From NCBI RefSeq assembly GCF_025699125.1, contig NZ_JAILWC010000001.1, forward strand, positions 786,204-850,203: a DNA stretch of 64,000 nt, in the 5' to 3' direction. Below the pieces are notes generated by a model. The model was given only the letters and a program-made list of their open reading frames with translations, was not told where the DNA came from and did no database searches. The position numbers and the translations under genes were made by a program. Shown here in pieces: positions 53,695 to 63,004 of this stretch. Numbering within the stretch: the stretch's first letter is position 1; each line of letters opens with the position of its first letter. The stretch comes from Nitrosopumilus sp. (GTDB lineage: Archaea; Thermoproteota; Nitrososphaeria; Nitrososphaerales; Nitrosopumilaceae).

Positions 53695-56600
53695 TTACTC
53701 TAGTGTTTTGTATGTTATTTTGTAGTAGAATCGTGAAACTTGATCATCTTTGATAATTTCTACATCCCAATTGGCGTCAGATAAGAATCCATCAGTAGAT
53801 TCAGGCAAAATACTGAATTTTTCTAATCGTACATCAGGACCGCTATACCTTACATTTAGAGCAGTTCCATCAACTTCCACCACATCATAGATTTGTCCAG
53901 GTTTTCGGGTAGATTCACTAACGAGACATTCAGTATCAGGACCAATTATACAAATTCCAGTACCAGTGGAAACTTTGATGTTAACACTTGATTCCTCACC
54001 TCTAGCTGGAGTTATCAAAGAACCTGAAAAGACTCGAGGTGCAACAGTTACATCATTAACAATTTTTTCTGAAGTAAAAACAGAAATCATATTTTCAGCA
54101 AGTCTACTTTCTTTCTCAATTATTGTGTCTACTTTTGGAATTTTTGGTTTTTCAATTACGTTGAATTTGATGGATTTTGCTTCAAAATCTGCGTCAACTA
54201 ATGCTTCGTATGAACCAATTGCAGATGCATCTGCTGGGATTGTGAAGTGATAGGTAAAAGAGCCTGACGAACTAGGACGAATTGTAGTTACAGGTCCAGA
54301 ATTTTTACCACAAATAAAAGAGCCACATGATATTTCATTACCTGTTTTTTTAGCAACGCTAACTTCAAACTTTTCTAGATAGATTAGTTTGTTTGGTTTT
54401 CCAGTAATAACTACAACATCTCCAGGATAATATTCAGATTTATCAGTAGATAGTAAAAGAGACAAAGGAGCATCAATGCCAAATGCAAAATCATTTGCTA
54501 CTGTAAATGTTGAAGTGGCAAGGGTGTTTCCATAAAGTGCTTTTACTGTATAACTTCCTTCACGAAAAATTGTGGCAGGTAATTCAAATAGACTTGAAAA
54601 GTCGCCGCCTTGTGTTGGATAAACAGATGATTCATGGATTTGTTTGTATGGAAAAGTGCCATCAAGAACTTGGATTAAGATTCGTTCAGGTATTACAAGG
54701 CCTTGATCACCTTGAACCCTTTTGATAATATTTCCAGTGACCTTTAGTTTTTCGCCTGCCTTGTAGAGGGATTTTTCAGTTGTTACAAAAACTGGAGTTT
54801 TTGACAGGGAGTCATTTTGAGGATCAGGTGAGACTTTGAAGAAGAGATTTTTACTTTCTGACGATGTAGAGATTTTGATTTTATATATTCCAAAATTGGA
54901 TTTTGTTACATCTCTTTCTTTGACATCAGTTTTTAGATTTTGAGTTTTTTCAGCGATGGGAATTTTCCAGTCAAATGTGAATCGCTGTTCATGTACAGTT
55001 GCACCTAAATCAGTTCTAGTTCCATCAGGTCTGGTAATTGTTATGACTACAGAACGATCACCAGTTGGAGGAAGGACTCCTGCAAGATGGGCTGTTTCAC
55101 CTAATCCATATACTTCTTTATCAAGAGAAATGATAGCACCACTTTTCAAATCAAGGGAATTGGCAATTTCAAAACTATTGGTTACCAATAACCCCTCATA
55201 TTGAGCTTTAACGACATATTTACCTTCAGAGAAAATCAGTTTGTTCAGATCAGTAGTGACGGTAAAGATTCCTGATGATTCAGGAATGGCAGTAAAGTCA
55301 TAATCAATTGAAACACCGCGGGTAGAAAGGTTCCCAGTATTGGCAGAACCAGTAATTTGTAACGGTTTTCCATCTTCTGTTAGAATTGTGACTTTAACAG
55401 GAGCAGTTTCGAAACTTGCTCTGGAAACGGTGTTAGCTATCTGACCAGTGATAATGATTTTTTTGTCTATACCAAAATCATATAGAGGTTTATCAGTAAA
55501 GACGGTAAGAGGAAGATTTGATTTGACATATGTTGAAGGATCTCTTACTACTTGGATGTATTTTGTTGCAGAGCCAATATCTTTGTTGACATTTATAGAA
55601 TAACCACCTAATCGTGAGTCGCTTTGCGGAATTTTAAACGAATATTTGAATTTACTATCTCCATCTAATCGTACTACATCAAGAATTTTTAATGTGGAAC
55701 CGCCACCTGTAGTGCCTCCCAATGAAAGATTCTTTGTCTGAACAATTTCTAAATTAAATGAATCCACCCATTTATCATTTAATCTTCCAGTAATAGTGAC
55801 AGTTTCTCCTAATCCATAGACTTCCTTGTCAGTCCATAGTGAAATTGATTTATCTTCTTTTACATCTTTGATTACTTCAAAAGTCACTAATGCGGATTTG
55901 TCAAAATATTCAGCATATACCTCGTATGTACCATAGACTGGACTTACAGTTGTTAAGAATAAACTAGTCGAAAATTTATCCTTTGTCGGATACAAATTGC
56001 CACTTGAGACAACTTTACCTTGAGGGTCTTTCACAGTTACTTTCATTCCTTCAAATGGAATAGTTTCTGAAGTAAGACCAGTTATTGAAACCAGTTGTCC
56101 TGGAATGTATTGAGATTTATCAGTAATTATACTAAGAGAGGAATCTCCTTTTGTTTTTTGTTCCGCCAATTCATAGCCGACTAAGAAATTAGTTTTTGCA
56201 GTTGAACCTGCATATGAAACTGATACTGTATATTCTCCTTCATTAATTCCCAGAACCTGATGTAAGTTTAGAGAAGTTTTGTAATTGAGATTTAAATCAG
56301 GGTACAAAGTAAGAGATTGTGAATAATCAGGCCCAGAAATATTTACTTTAATTGGCTCTGATTGGAAAAAGGGTTTAACAATAAAAACTTCTTCAGACAC
56401 GCTGCCCTTTATTGTTGCAGTTTGACCAAACAAGTATGATGGTTTATCAGTAGATATGGTGACCGTGATTTCATCTGAATCTTGAGCCTCTACAAGCTTA
56501 CCATTTGAAGAACCTGCAGTGGATGTTACAAATTTCCAATCATCAGAACTATCAAAGTCATAACCATCATAGATTCTCTGCCAAGATTTAAAATCATTTT

Positions 56601-56982
56601 GAATATCAGCAAGTAGTGGAGTTTTGTCAATCACAATTCCATTTTTATCTCGTAGTTCAACGGATTCATTTGAATCAGTAAACCAAACACTTTGATAAGA
56701 ATAGGTCAAAAATTGTCCAGGTTGAATTATAGTTCCACTAGGAATAGTCATAGTTTTTTTAAGAACAGTAGTTGATGCAATTTTCCAACCACCCAAGTCA
56801 ACATTAGAATTAGTAGGATTGTAAAGTTCTATCCATTCAGATACAGATGTCGCATCATTTCCAGGAGGATTGATATCAACTTCATTTATCACCACATGCT
56901 CAGAGTTTGTTTGAGCATATACAGGAACAACAAGTGCAACTAGTAAGAACAAAGATAGTACTAAAGATAGATGATTTTTCAT
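53695..56982 (-). CDS. large surface protein with lamin-tail domain and Ig-like repeats
   Basis: 1095 aa. Signal peptide (residues 1-23), lamin-tail domain (27-130; VVINEVDINPPG, WIELYNP, LGGWKI), then seven beta-sandwich repeats that each begin with a (D/E)K-x-x-Y-x-x-G stretch near residues 178, 284, 384, 492, 612, 726 and 836. The C-terminus has two cysteine pairs (SCGSFICG; CIIGPDTEC). No C-terminal membrane helix. Likely an S-layer-associated or adhesion protein. Confidence 0.8.
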   Translation of the reverse strand: MKNHLSLVLSLFLLVALVVPVYAQTNSEHVVINEVDINPPGNDATSVSEWIELYNPTNSNVDLGGWKIASTTVLKKTMTIPSGTIIQPGQFLTYSYQSVWFTDSNESVELRDKNGIVIDKTPLLADIQNDFKSWQRIYDGYDFDSSDDWKFVTSTAGSSNGKLVEAQDSDEITVTISTDKPSYLFGQTATIKGSVSEEVFIVKPFFQSEPIKVNISGPDYSQSLTLYPDLNLNYKTSLNLHQVLGINEGEYTVSVSYAGSTAKTNFLVGYELAEQKTKGDSSLSIITDKSQYIPGQLVSITGLTSETIPFEGMKVTVKDPQGKVVSSGNLYPTKDKFSTSLFLTTVSPVYGTYEVYAEYFDKSALVTFEVIKDVKEDKSISLWTDKEVYGLGETVTITGRLNDKWVDSFNLEIVQTKNLSLGGTTGGGSTLKILDVVRLDGDSKFKYSFKIPQSDSRLGGYSINVNKDIGSATKYIQVVRDPSTYVKSNLPLTVFTDKPLYDFGIDKKIIITGQIANTVSRASFETAPVKVTILTEDGKPLQITGSANTGNLSTRGVSIDYDFTAIPESSGIFTVTTDLNKLIFSEGKYVVKAQYEGLLVTNSFEIANSLDLKSGAIISLDKEVYGLGETAHLAGVLPPTGDRSVVITITRPDGTRTDLGATVHEQRFTFDWKIPIAEKTQNLKTDVKERDVTKSNFGIYKIKISTSSESKNLFFKVSPDPQNDSLSKTPVFVTTEKSLYKAGEKLKVTGNIIKRVQGDQGLVIPERILIQVLDGTFPYKQIHESSVYPTQGGDFSSLFELPATIFREGSYTVKALYGNTLATSTFTVANDFAFGIDAPLSLLLSTDKSEYYPGDVVVITGKPNKLIYLEKFEVSVAKKTGNEISCGSFICGKNSGPVTTIRPSSSGSFTYHFTIPADASAIGSYEALVDADFEAKSIKFNVIEKPKIPKVDTIIEKESRLAENMISVFTSEKIVNDVTVAPRVFSGSLITPARGEESSVNIKVSTGTGICIIGPDTECLVSESTRKPGQIYDVVEVDGTALNVRYSGPDVRLEKFSILPESTDGFLSDANWDVEIIKDDQVSRFYYKITYKTLE

Positions 56983-57119
56983 TGTTATTTCCTGTTTTGA
57001 TTGATTATAGCACTCTTTTTAGAATGAAATTGAGGAAAAGTTGAGCTTGTTGTTAAAGTCATATATCTTAAAAACATGAAAAATTTTACGATTTTTCTCT
57101 ATTAAGGCATACGTATGAA

Positions 57120-57365
57120 TTATTCTTTAGAATAGTCACAATTGGGACATTTTTTATTAAAAATACGTGAACCGCATTCCATACAAATTCCCTCCCCAAC
57201 ATCTTTTTGGATTAATTGTCTTTTTTTCCCCACGTATACCTTGATTCCAAAATACATGACTATTACAATTATAGCGGCATAAACTGGCGCCATAAATGGG
57301 ATCAGGCCAATCATAAAAAGTAGAAGTCCTACAATTAGCAAAATGTCGCGTCTTTCAAATTTCAA
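57120..57365 (-). CDS. small membrane protein with C-terminal zinc ribbon
   Basis: 81 aa. Two hydrophobic helices (about 7-24 and 26-45) and a cytoplasmic CMEC...CPNC zinc ribbon. Common layout in archaea; function unknown. It is on the same strand as, and downstream of, the candidate sRNA and tRNA-Pro. Confidence 0.65.
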   Translation of the reverse strand: MKFERRDILLIVGLLLFMIGLIPFMAPVYAAIIVIVMYFGIKVYVGKKRQLIQKDVGEGICMECGSRIFNKKCPNCDYSKE

Positions 57366-57397
57366 TAAAACAACACCTAAAAGAATTCATAAAAACA

Positions 57398-57469
57398 TGC
57401 CGGAGCTCAGAGCCATTAGTTTACTTCATATCAAAGTCAATTCTCTAACTCTTCCTCATTGCTCGGCAA
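57398..57469 (-). ncRNA. candidate box C/D small RNA
   Basis: The 72-nt GC-rich segment starts and ends with pairing sequence TTGCCGAGC / GCTCCGGCA. A C-box-like ATGAGGA (57453-57459) follows the 5' stem, then 12 nt, a D'-like TTGA, a C'-like TGAT, 15 nt, and a perfect D box CTGA (57407-57410) before the 3' stem. This is the order and spacing of archaeal guide RNAs for 2'-O-methylation. The C box deviates at one base from RTGATGA. Targets not identified. Confidence 0.5.
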
Positions 57470-57504
57470 GTAGACTAGTTATTAATTTGATAATAAGATA
57501 ATGG

Positions 57505-57578
57505 TGGGATTGGAGTGATTTGAACACTCGATCTCTGCGTCCCAAACGCAGAATCATACCAAGCTAGACCACAATCCC
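57505..57578 (-). tRNA. tRNA-Pro (anticodon UGG)
   Basis: A 74-nt cloverleaf: acceptor GGGATTG with CAATCCC-A, D arm, anticodon stem CTGCG/CGCAG with loop TTTGGGA giving anticodon TGG (reads CCA), and T stem GAGTG/CACTC with loop TTCAAAT. No CCA in the DNA and no intron seen. The window also encodes ProRS. Confidence 0.95.
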
Positions 57579-57705
57579 AGTAAATCGTAAAAGTTGCCCA
57601 ATTTAAGCTTGACAGATAAGTTATTCGTAAGCAAAATTTCTCTATTAAATAAAATAGATATGAAGAATTTTTGAATAAAGAAAAATAAGAAAAAAGTGTT
57701 GGATT

Positions 57706-58617
57706 TTATGTGAAAGTTAATTCCAACTGAGGAATATTATCTTGTGTCTCTCGTGCTGCAATGTTGATTCTACCCGAAGAGTCTTCATCGCTTTTCATGA
57801 TAACCCAACCATAGTTTGGAGTGCCATCAAGATATGCCAAGATATCTTCAGTAACATCAAACTCTATCCATTTGCCAGACACATCATTTGAGATAACTAC
57901 TGTGTCAGCAACTGTGGCCTTAAAACTGCCACCATCCCAATTTGTACAGTTATCTTCAGATGAGCAATCCCATGTAACACCTTTTTGTGTTCCAATGAAA
58001 TTTCCAAATGGGGCATTAGAGCCAATTCCTTCTTGCCATGGTTCAGTTAAACTGCGAACAGTAACTGATTGTCCCTCTTGCCATCGGCCGTCATTATCCA
58101 CTACAAAGATTTTCAGTTTTGCAGAATCCAATGTTTTATCACCTAGTGCAGTTCCCAATTGTATTTCATCAAAACCAATGAGGACACGATTGTTAGTAGG
58201 ACCAGTGCCCATTACTCGTAGAACTTTATTAGAGCCTTCATTTGATGTTTGTAATCCTTCTCTAACAAAACTATCTTTTGAAGAGAAAAGAATTGCAGAA
58301 TTTTCGGTGAATTGAATGTCAGAAACAGAAGTCTTTACAGCCCTGAATGCCGAGAAACTATCAGTGTTTGTTCCAATCATTTGTGAATCAAATCCTTGGT
58401 TCTGTTGAATAAATATACCAGTTGGAAATGATGCAGACGATGGATCAAAACATAATCCAGTATTGCAAAGCAGTTCGTAGTTTTTATCAGAAAGTAGAGA
58501 TGATGTAAATCCGCCACCTAACATAAAAAAAGTCATGCCAGAAAAGGCCACACCAGCAATTACCATCACACTTAGAAGTTTAATTCCAGAATGTTCAGTT
58601 GTCGTCAATGTTGTCAT
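57706..58617 (-). CDS. DNRLRE-domain surface protein
   Basis: 303 aa. An N-terminal hydrophobic segment (13-37) anchors or exports it. The rest, from about residue 105, is a DNRLRE/CBM96-like beta domain: KDSFVREG, NRVLIGFD, AKLKIFVVDN, WQEG...SLTEPWQEG, FDVTEDI and NYGWVIM. Such domains occur on secreted proteins with carbohydrate or structural roles. A palindrome TGTAAT-CAG-ATTACA lies 39 nt before the ATG, shared with the subtilase gene. Confidence 0.8.
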   Translation of the reverse strand: MTTLTTTEHSGIKLLSVMVIAGVAFSGMTFFMLGGGFTSSLLSDKNYELLCNTGLCFDPSSASFPTGIFIQQNQGFDSQMIGTNTDSFSAFRAVKTSVSDIQFTENSAILFSSKDSFVREGLQTSNEGSNKVLRVMGTGPTNNRVLIGFDEIQLGTALGDKTLDSAKLKIFVVDNDGRWQEGQSVTVRSLTEPWQEGIGSNAPFGNFIGTQKGVTWDCSSEDNCTNWDGGSFKATVADTVVISNDVSGKWIEFDVTEDILAYLDGTPNYGWVIMKSDEDSSGRINIAARETQDNIPQLELTFT

Positions 58618-58655
58618 TACTATATGATATCATGTCATGTTAGTATAGACTTGTT

Positions 58656-58670
58656 TGTAATCAGATTACA
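58656..58670. promoter_or_regulatory. palindromic operator upstream of the DNRLRE gene
   Basis: TGTAATCAGATTACA, perfect over seven bases each side of a single central base. It lies 39 nt before the DNRLRE start. The same TGTAAT-N3-ATTACA, followed by a similar (A/C)ACATTTT flank, lies before the subtilase gene. Confidence 0.6.
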
Positions 58671-58756
58671 CACATTTTAGAGTACATAAAACCATTTTAG
58701 AAATTACAAGTTATGAAGTAATTATATTTCAATTAAAATTAATTGTAAAGTTCTAA

Positions 58757-61189
58757 CTAGTTTATAATGAACGCTGCATCAATTGAGCCAAATCCATACT
58801 CATTGTGATTGTTTCCGTGTGAATTTGGAATTGCGTTTCGCTCAATGTTATCTAATAGTTGTTCAGGGGACAAGTCAGGATTTGCATCAATCATTAGTGC
58901 TGCAATGCCTGCAACATGGGGGGTAGTGGCTGATGTTCCATAAAACAAGTTACCGCCATACGCAATTGTAGTTACACCGTTTGGTCCCACTACACTTGGA
59001 ACTGATAGTCCATTGTTTGTAGGCCCATGGGAACTAAATGATTCTAGAGTTCCATCAACATTATTTACTGCACCAACTACAATGACACCTTTGGCATCAG
59101 ATGGAACCACAACACTTCCTGAAGATACAGGATATTCAATGCTGTTATTCACTGAGAATAATTCCAAGGAAGAATGAGTTGGGACATCTGAAAGAGATTT
59201 AAATTCACCTACGGATGAGATTCCTATGGCATACATTCCTGCCATTTTTGGCATAAAGAAGATACTTTCAATTTTTTGAGAGTCTTTTGTTTGGGTGTTT
59301 GCAGAATAGTCTACAATTTGTCCCAATGGATCAACTAATACCAGATCAAAGTCAGATAAATCTCCGAGCCCATCATTCCAGTTTAGATAAAGCATGATTG
59401 GCACGTGGCTATTAAGTTGAGACTCAGATACTGTAATTGAGAGACCCTCATCATTTTCTGCAAATTCGTGCCATGCATTAAGATCATCATCGGAGAATGT
59501 TCCTTCCCAGTGTTTTTCTGCAAAGTTACCAGATGGCACAATTACTGTAATTCCACTATTGATTGCTTCTTCAACTTTCTTAGTAATATGACTAGAACCA
59601 TCAGTTGGGAGGTTAGGCCATCCTGCAGCCATTGCAATCACATCTACATTATTTGCAATTGCCTCATCAATTGCACGACCAAACTCTACATCAGTGTTCA
59701 TCTCATAGAGATGTAACTTAGCGTTTGGTGCAACATCTGAAATAATTTCTGCTACTGCAGTTCCATGACTAGTAGTTTCTCCTTGGGTGATAGTTTGAGA
59801 AATCATAGAGTTCTCAAATGAGTTTCTAAAGGATTTAAAATCCACTATATTGTCGGAAATTTTTGGATTATCAGTATCAAATATTATATCAAGTACTGCA
59901 ACTTTGACATCTTTTCCTGTAATTCCTGAATTGTGTACAATGTCGGCATTAATGGTGAACACGCCTTCTGAAATTGGATAAGTGTAGTCGGATTTTGTAA
60001 CGGAATCTGATGCATCGCTGCTTAATTGAACAAGGTTTGCATATTTTACATCACCAATTGTTTTGACAACAACATCAGAGTTGAGGAATGGTGATTTTAC
60101 TGTCTCAAATGAATCTCTAGTGAAATCAGATAGATTTGTGGTTGCTCGAGTCTTTGTAACATCCATCATAGAGTTTATTCTTGGGATATTTTGAATATCA
60201 GTGGTAATTTGAACTAAATTATCGCCTTGTACTTCAATATCAGACAGACTTTGGATTTTCTCAATAGTTTCAGGATCTGTGTTTGATAATTCTAAGACAA
60301 TTCTTGTTTTGCCGTTTTGTGAATCAATTCCAAATTTCCATGCATCGTCATCAGGATTTTCACTTTGGAGTAGTTTTCGTACTTGCTTGTCTGTTTTCTT
60401 TACCAACAGTCCAGGATTCTTTTCATTTTGTATTTCAGAAGAGACTTCTTTGACTTTATTTTCTATGTTATCTGCCTCTATGGTTAATCCAGGATTTACA
60501 TCTAAAATCTTTTCAAAATATTCCAATTTTACTTTTTGAGTGTCTTTGATTAGTTGTAATTCAATTTTTGCAAGTTCTGCGCGGTATTTGGCATCAGGGG
60601 ATTTTCCTTTGTATTGCTTGTCAAGATCCTTTGTAGCCATCATAGACATGACTTTATTTACTAGATGTCCTTTTTGAGATTCTTTTTGAGCATCACTGAC
60701 TTTGTGTTCAGTTTTGTCTAACGAGGGATCTGATTGGAATGATTCTTCAATAATTTCATCTACTGCTTGAATGATTGCATCTTCAATTAATTTATCATTG
60801 CCAAATGTGTTTGCAGTGAGTTTTTCTGCCTTTTTAATTGCGTCATCTACTGCCTTTTGAGCTTGTTTTTCTGCCTTTTCAATTGCTTTTTGTGCTTTGT
60901 CAACTGCCTTTTGTTCATCGGAATTACTGTTGCCGTTTCCACCGCCATTGCCGTTTCCACCGCCATTGCCGTTTCCACCGCCATTGCCGTTTCCACCGCC
61001 ATTGCCGTTTCCACCGCCATTGCCGTTTCCACCGCCATTGCCGTTTCCACCGCCATTGCCGTTTCCACCGCCATTGCCGTTTCCAGGATCTGCAAATGTT
61101 GGAGTGGAACCTGCAAAACTCCATGTTAAGAGTAGAATTGACAAAGATAAGAATAGAATTCTAGAACTTGTACTAGGTTGAGTCTTCAA
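58757..61189 (-). CDS. secreted subtilisin-family (S8) protease with Gly-Asn repeat
   Basis: About 810 aa from TTG 61189 (LKTQPSTSS...), preferred because the called TTG at 61240 lies inside the upstream palindrome; from 61240 it would be 827 aa. Signal peptide, then a GGNGNG tandem repeat, a Lys/Ala-rich coiled region (~110-240), a propeptide-like region, and the S8 catalytic domain with Asp (VAVLDIIFD, ~449), His (SHGTAVAE, ~491) and Ser (YGTSATTPHVAG, ~768), numbered from 61240. A ~120-residue insertion lies between His and Ser. Probably cell-surface processing or degradation of proteins. Confidence 0.87.
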   Translation of the reverse strand: MKTQPSTSSRILFLSLSILLLTWSFAGSTPTFADPGNGNGGGNGNGGGNGNGGGNGNGGGNGNGGGNGNGGGNGNGGGNGNGGGNGNSNSDEQKAVDKAQKAIEKAEKQAQKAVDDAIKKAEKLTANTFGNDKLIEDAIIQAVDEIIEESFQSDPSLDKTEHKVSDAQKESQKGHLVNKVMSMMATKDLDKQYKGKSPDAKYRAELAKIELQLIKDTQKVKLEYFEKILDVNPGLTIEADNIENKVKEVSSEIQNEKNPGLLVKKTDKQVRKLLQSENPDDDAWKFGIDSQNGKTRIVLELSNTDPETIEKIQSLSDIEVQGDNLVQITTDIQNIPRINSMMDVTKTRATTNLSDFTRDSFETVKSPFLNSDVVVKTIGDVKYANLVQLSSDASDSVTKSDYTYPISEGVFTINADIVHNSGITGKDVKVAVLDIIFDTDNPKISDNIVDFKSFRNSFENSMISQTITQGETTSHGTAVAEIISDVAPNAKLHLYEMNTDVEFGRAIDEAIANNVDVIAMAAGWPNLPTDGSSHITKKVEEAINSGITVIVPSGNFAEKHWEGTFSDDDLNAWHEFAENDEGLSITVSESQLNSHVPIMLYLNWNDGLGDLSDFDLVLVDPLGQIVDYSANTQTKDSQKIESIFFMPKMAGMYAIGISSVGEFKSLSDVPTHSSLELFSVNNSIEYPVSSGSVVVPSDAKGVIVVGAVNNVDGTLESFSSHGPTNNGLSVPSVVGPNGVTTIAYGGNLFYGTSATTPHVAGIAALMIDANPDLSPEQLLDNIERNAIPNSHGNNHNEYGFGSIDAAFIIN
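60930..61085. repeat. 18-nt tandem repeat in the subtilase gene
   Basis: About eight and a half copies of TTGCCGTTTCCACCGCCA, in frame, encode a GGNGNG stretch directly after the signal peptide. It lacks spacers and so is not a CRISPR. Copy number may vary between strains without frameshift. Confidence 0.9.
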
Positions 61190-61230
61190 TGTAGATATTA
61201 TAAGAATAGAATAGATAATGAACTTCTGTC

Positions 61231-61245
61231 TGTAATACAATTACA
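61231..61245. promoter_or_regulatory. palindromic operator upstream of the subtilase gene
   Basis: TGTAATACAATTACA, six-base arms with central ACA, about 42 nt before the preferred TTG start at 61189. It matches the site before the DNRLRE gene in both arms and the right flank, and is spaced the same way. Confidence 0.6.
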
Positions 61246-61251
61246 AACATT

Positions 61252-61267
61252 TTCTGGAACTCCAGAA
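61252..61267. terminator. inverted repeat between kinase and subtilase genes
   Basis: TTCTGG-AACT-CCAGAA is a perfect six-base hairpin just after the histidine kinase stop (61280, minus strand). It may end the kinase transcript or be a second regulator site; no T-tract follows on the minus strand. Confidence 0.3.
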
Positions 61268-61279
61268 TCAGCTAAAACA

Positions 61280-62821
61280 TTACTTGGTTGCGATATGCCC
61301 TTCCTTTAGTTTTGCGTACTCTTTTTTTATTGGGATTTGATGGTTTCGAGGATTTTTTGGCAATGAAATAGAGAACGTGGTAGGATTGTTCTTTACAGAG
61401 ATTTTACCTTCATGTGCCTCCACAATACTCTGACAACTAGATAATCCTAGACCAGTACCAGTTTGTTTGGTAGTAAATAGAGGTTCAAAGATTTTATTAA
61501 TTTCACCCTCAGGAATTCCCTTTCCTGAATCTTCAATTTCAATCAATACATCATCATCATTTTCAACAATTCTAAATGTTATTTGGCCATCATTATTTAT
61601 TGCGTAACATGCATTATTAATCAAATTAGTGAAAATAATTTCAAGTTTATACGGATCACATAAAATTACAGCGTCATTTTCTGGAAGAATAATTTTTACA
61701 CCATAAGGAATTTTTATATTTTTTATCGTTGATTTAAGGATACCCAGTATGGAGTGTTTTTCACGTTTTAATTCAGTAACATTAACAAAATCTAAAACAT
61801 CATCTGTTTGATGAGTTATTCTTTCGACAGCTCTTCCTATTCTTTCGAAATTTTTAATCATGCCATCGTCAAGAGTATTTTTTGTTTTAATTTCAATAAT
61901 TTCAAAACTATTTTTGATTACTGATAGTGGATTTCGGATATCATGTGCAAAACGAGTTGCCAAACTGCCAATAGAGGACAATCGTTCTTTCTCAACTATT
62001 TTCTTATGTAATTCTGCAAGATCTTTTGACATTATATTGATATCTTTACCTAGTTCCGAAATCTCATCATTTCCTTTTACAGGATACATGACGTAATCCC
62101 CTTTCGCAATAGAATGTGTAACTTGTCGGATTTTATTTAGAGGGTTAGAGATGGATCTTAAAATTAGAAATCGAATTACCAATGCAGTCAAGACAAACAT
62201 GTTTAATGCGACCACAATGCTCCAAGTGACTTCAGATACTAGTGAGTCAATGTATATTTGTCTTTGATCAATGTTTCCTGAAGTTAATGTAATAGCACGA
62301 TCGATTTCGGCATTCATTGCATCAAATGAAGAATCAAAATCTTTGTTCAAATTTAGAATCTTAATTCCTGAAATACCAGATGTTTTTGTTTGAATCATTT
62401 TGTTTGAAACAAATAACATTTCATTCCATTTTTCCGCCAATTCTTCAGTATGGTTAATTTCATCTGGATAATTTTTTGACATAATATTAGAATATTTTGA
62501 AAATGCATCATTAAACAGAGATTTTGCTTGCTCAATCCTATAGAAATTAATTTCAAGTATCTCTTCTAATTCTCGGTATTCATTCTCTTGTACATTTCTA
62601 GTCTCATCTTCAATTAACACAATTTCCATAGTGATAGCAGACAGTTGGGTTGATGCATAACGCATATTCTTTAAAGTGTCTAATATAGGAAGGGTTTCAC
62701 TATTAATGCTTGAAAATGTATCTTGTAGTTGTTTTGTATTCATTATAGAAACAAAGGAGATCATGCCAACTAGTGCAAACAAAACTATAATTTCTAGCAC
62801 CAATTTGGTCCTAATCTTCAT
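61280..62821 (-). CDS. membrane sensor histidine kinase
   Basis: 513 aa. Two membrane helices (about 8-27 and 196-218) flank a four-helix periplasm-type sensor domain. HAMP (about 220-270), the H box FAHDIRNPLSV with His near residue 292, N box NLINNACYAI, G1 DSGKGIPEG, F box FEPLFTT and G2 GTGLGLSSC are all present. It should autophosphorylate and pass phosphate to a receiver. A divergent gene 183 bp away encodes a TrmB-like regulator with a receiver domain, the probable partner. Confidence 0.92.
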   Translation of the reverse strand: MKIRTKLVLEIIVLFALVGMISFVSIMNTKQLQDTFSSINSETLPILDTLKNMRYASTQLSAITMEIVLIEDETRNVQENEYRELEEILEINFYRIEQAKSLFNDAFSKYSNIMSKNYPDEINHTEELAEKWNEMLFVSNKMIQTKTSGISGIKILNLNKDFDSSFDAMNAEIDRAITLTSGNIDQRQIYIDSLVSEVTWSIVVALNMFVLTALVIRFLILRSISNPLNKIRQVTHSIAKGDYVMYPVKGNDEISELGKDINIMSKDLAELHKKIVEKERLSSIGSLATRFAHDIRNPLSVIKNSFEIIEIKTKNTLDDGMIKNFERIGRAVERITHQTDDVLDFVNVTELKREKHSILGILKSTIKNIKIPYGVKIILPENDAVILCDPYKLEIIFTNLINNACYAINNDGQITFRIVENDDDVLIEIEDSGKGIPEGEINKIFEPLFTTKQTGTGLGLSSCQSIVEAHEGKISVKNNPTTFSISLPKNPRNHQIPIKKEYAKLKEGHIATK

Positions 62822-62853
62822 GAGATTAATGCCTGAATTTAAAAACTAAAGAG

Positions 62854-62874
62854 TAGCTTGTCAAAAGTAAGCTA
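62854..62874. promoter_or_regulatory. inverted repeat near the kinase start
   Basis: TAGCTT (62854-62859) and AAGCTA (62869-62874) around nine bases, 33 bp upstream of the kinase ATG. Possible operator. Confidence 0.25.
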
Positions 62875-62946
62875 TCATCATAGAATAATGTCATCACAAA
62901 TGTGTACATTTCTAGCCACCATTTTTTGGGAATTTACCATAAATTG

Positions 62947-62965
62947 TTTGTAAATATTGTAAACA
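62947..62965. promoter_or_regulatory. imperfect palindrome in the divergent kinase/regulator promoter
   Basis: GTTTGTAAATATTGTAAAC has outer arms GTTT/AAAC, with mismatches inside. The left half TTTGTAA and right flank ACACAT resemble the DNRLRE/subtilase operators (GTTTGTAAT...ACACAT), so the same regulator may bind here weakly. It is 39 bp before the TrmB-REC ATG. Confidence 0.35.
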
Positions 62966-63004
62966 CATCTAATGATATAGCGAAAAAGACGTAAAACTCA
63001 TCAT

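Noticed and set aside
60838-61181. Several repeat-rich ORFs in other frames of the subtilase gene, and a CRISPR-like look
   Set aside because: The 18-nt units are contiguous with no spacers and keep the subtilase frame; the other frames are shadows.
61190-61240. Upstream TTG start of the subtilase at 61240
   Set aside because: It falls within the TGTAAT-N3-ATTACA palindrome; the TTG at 61189 gives a normal signal peptide and the same operator-to-start spacing as the DNRLRE gene.
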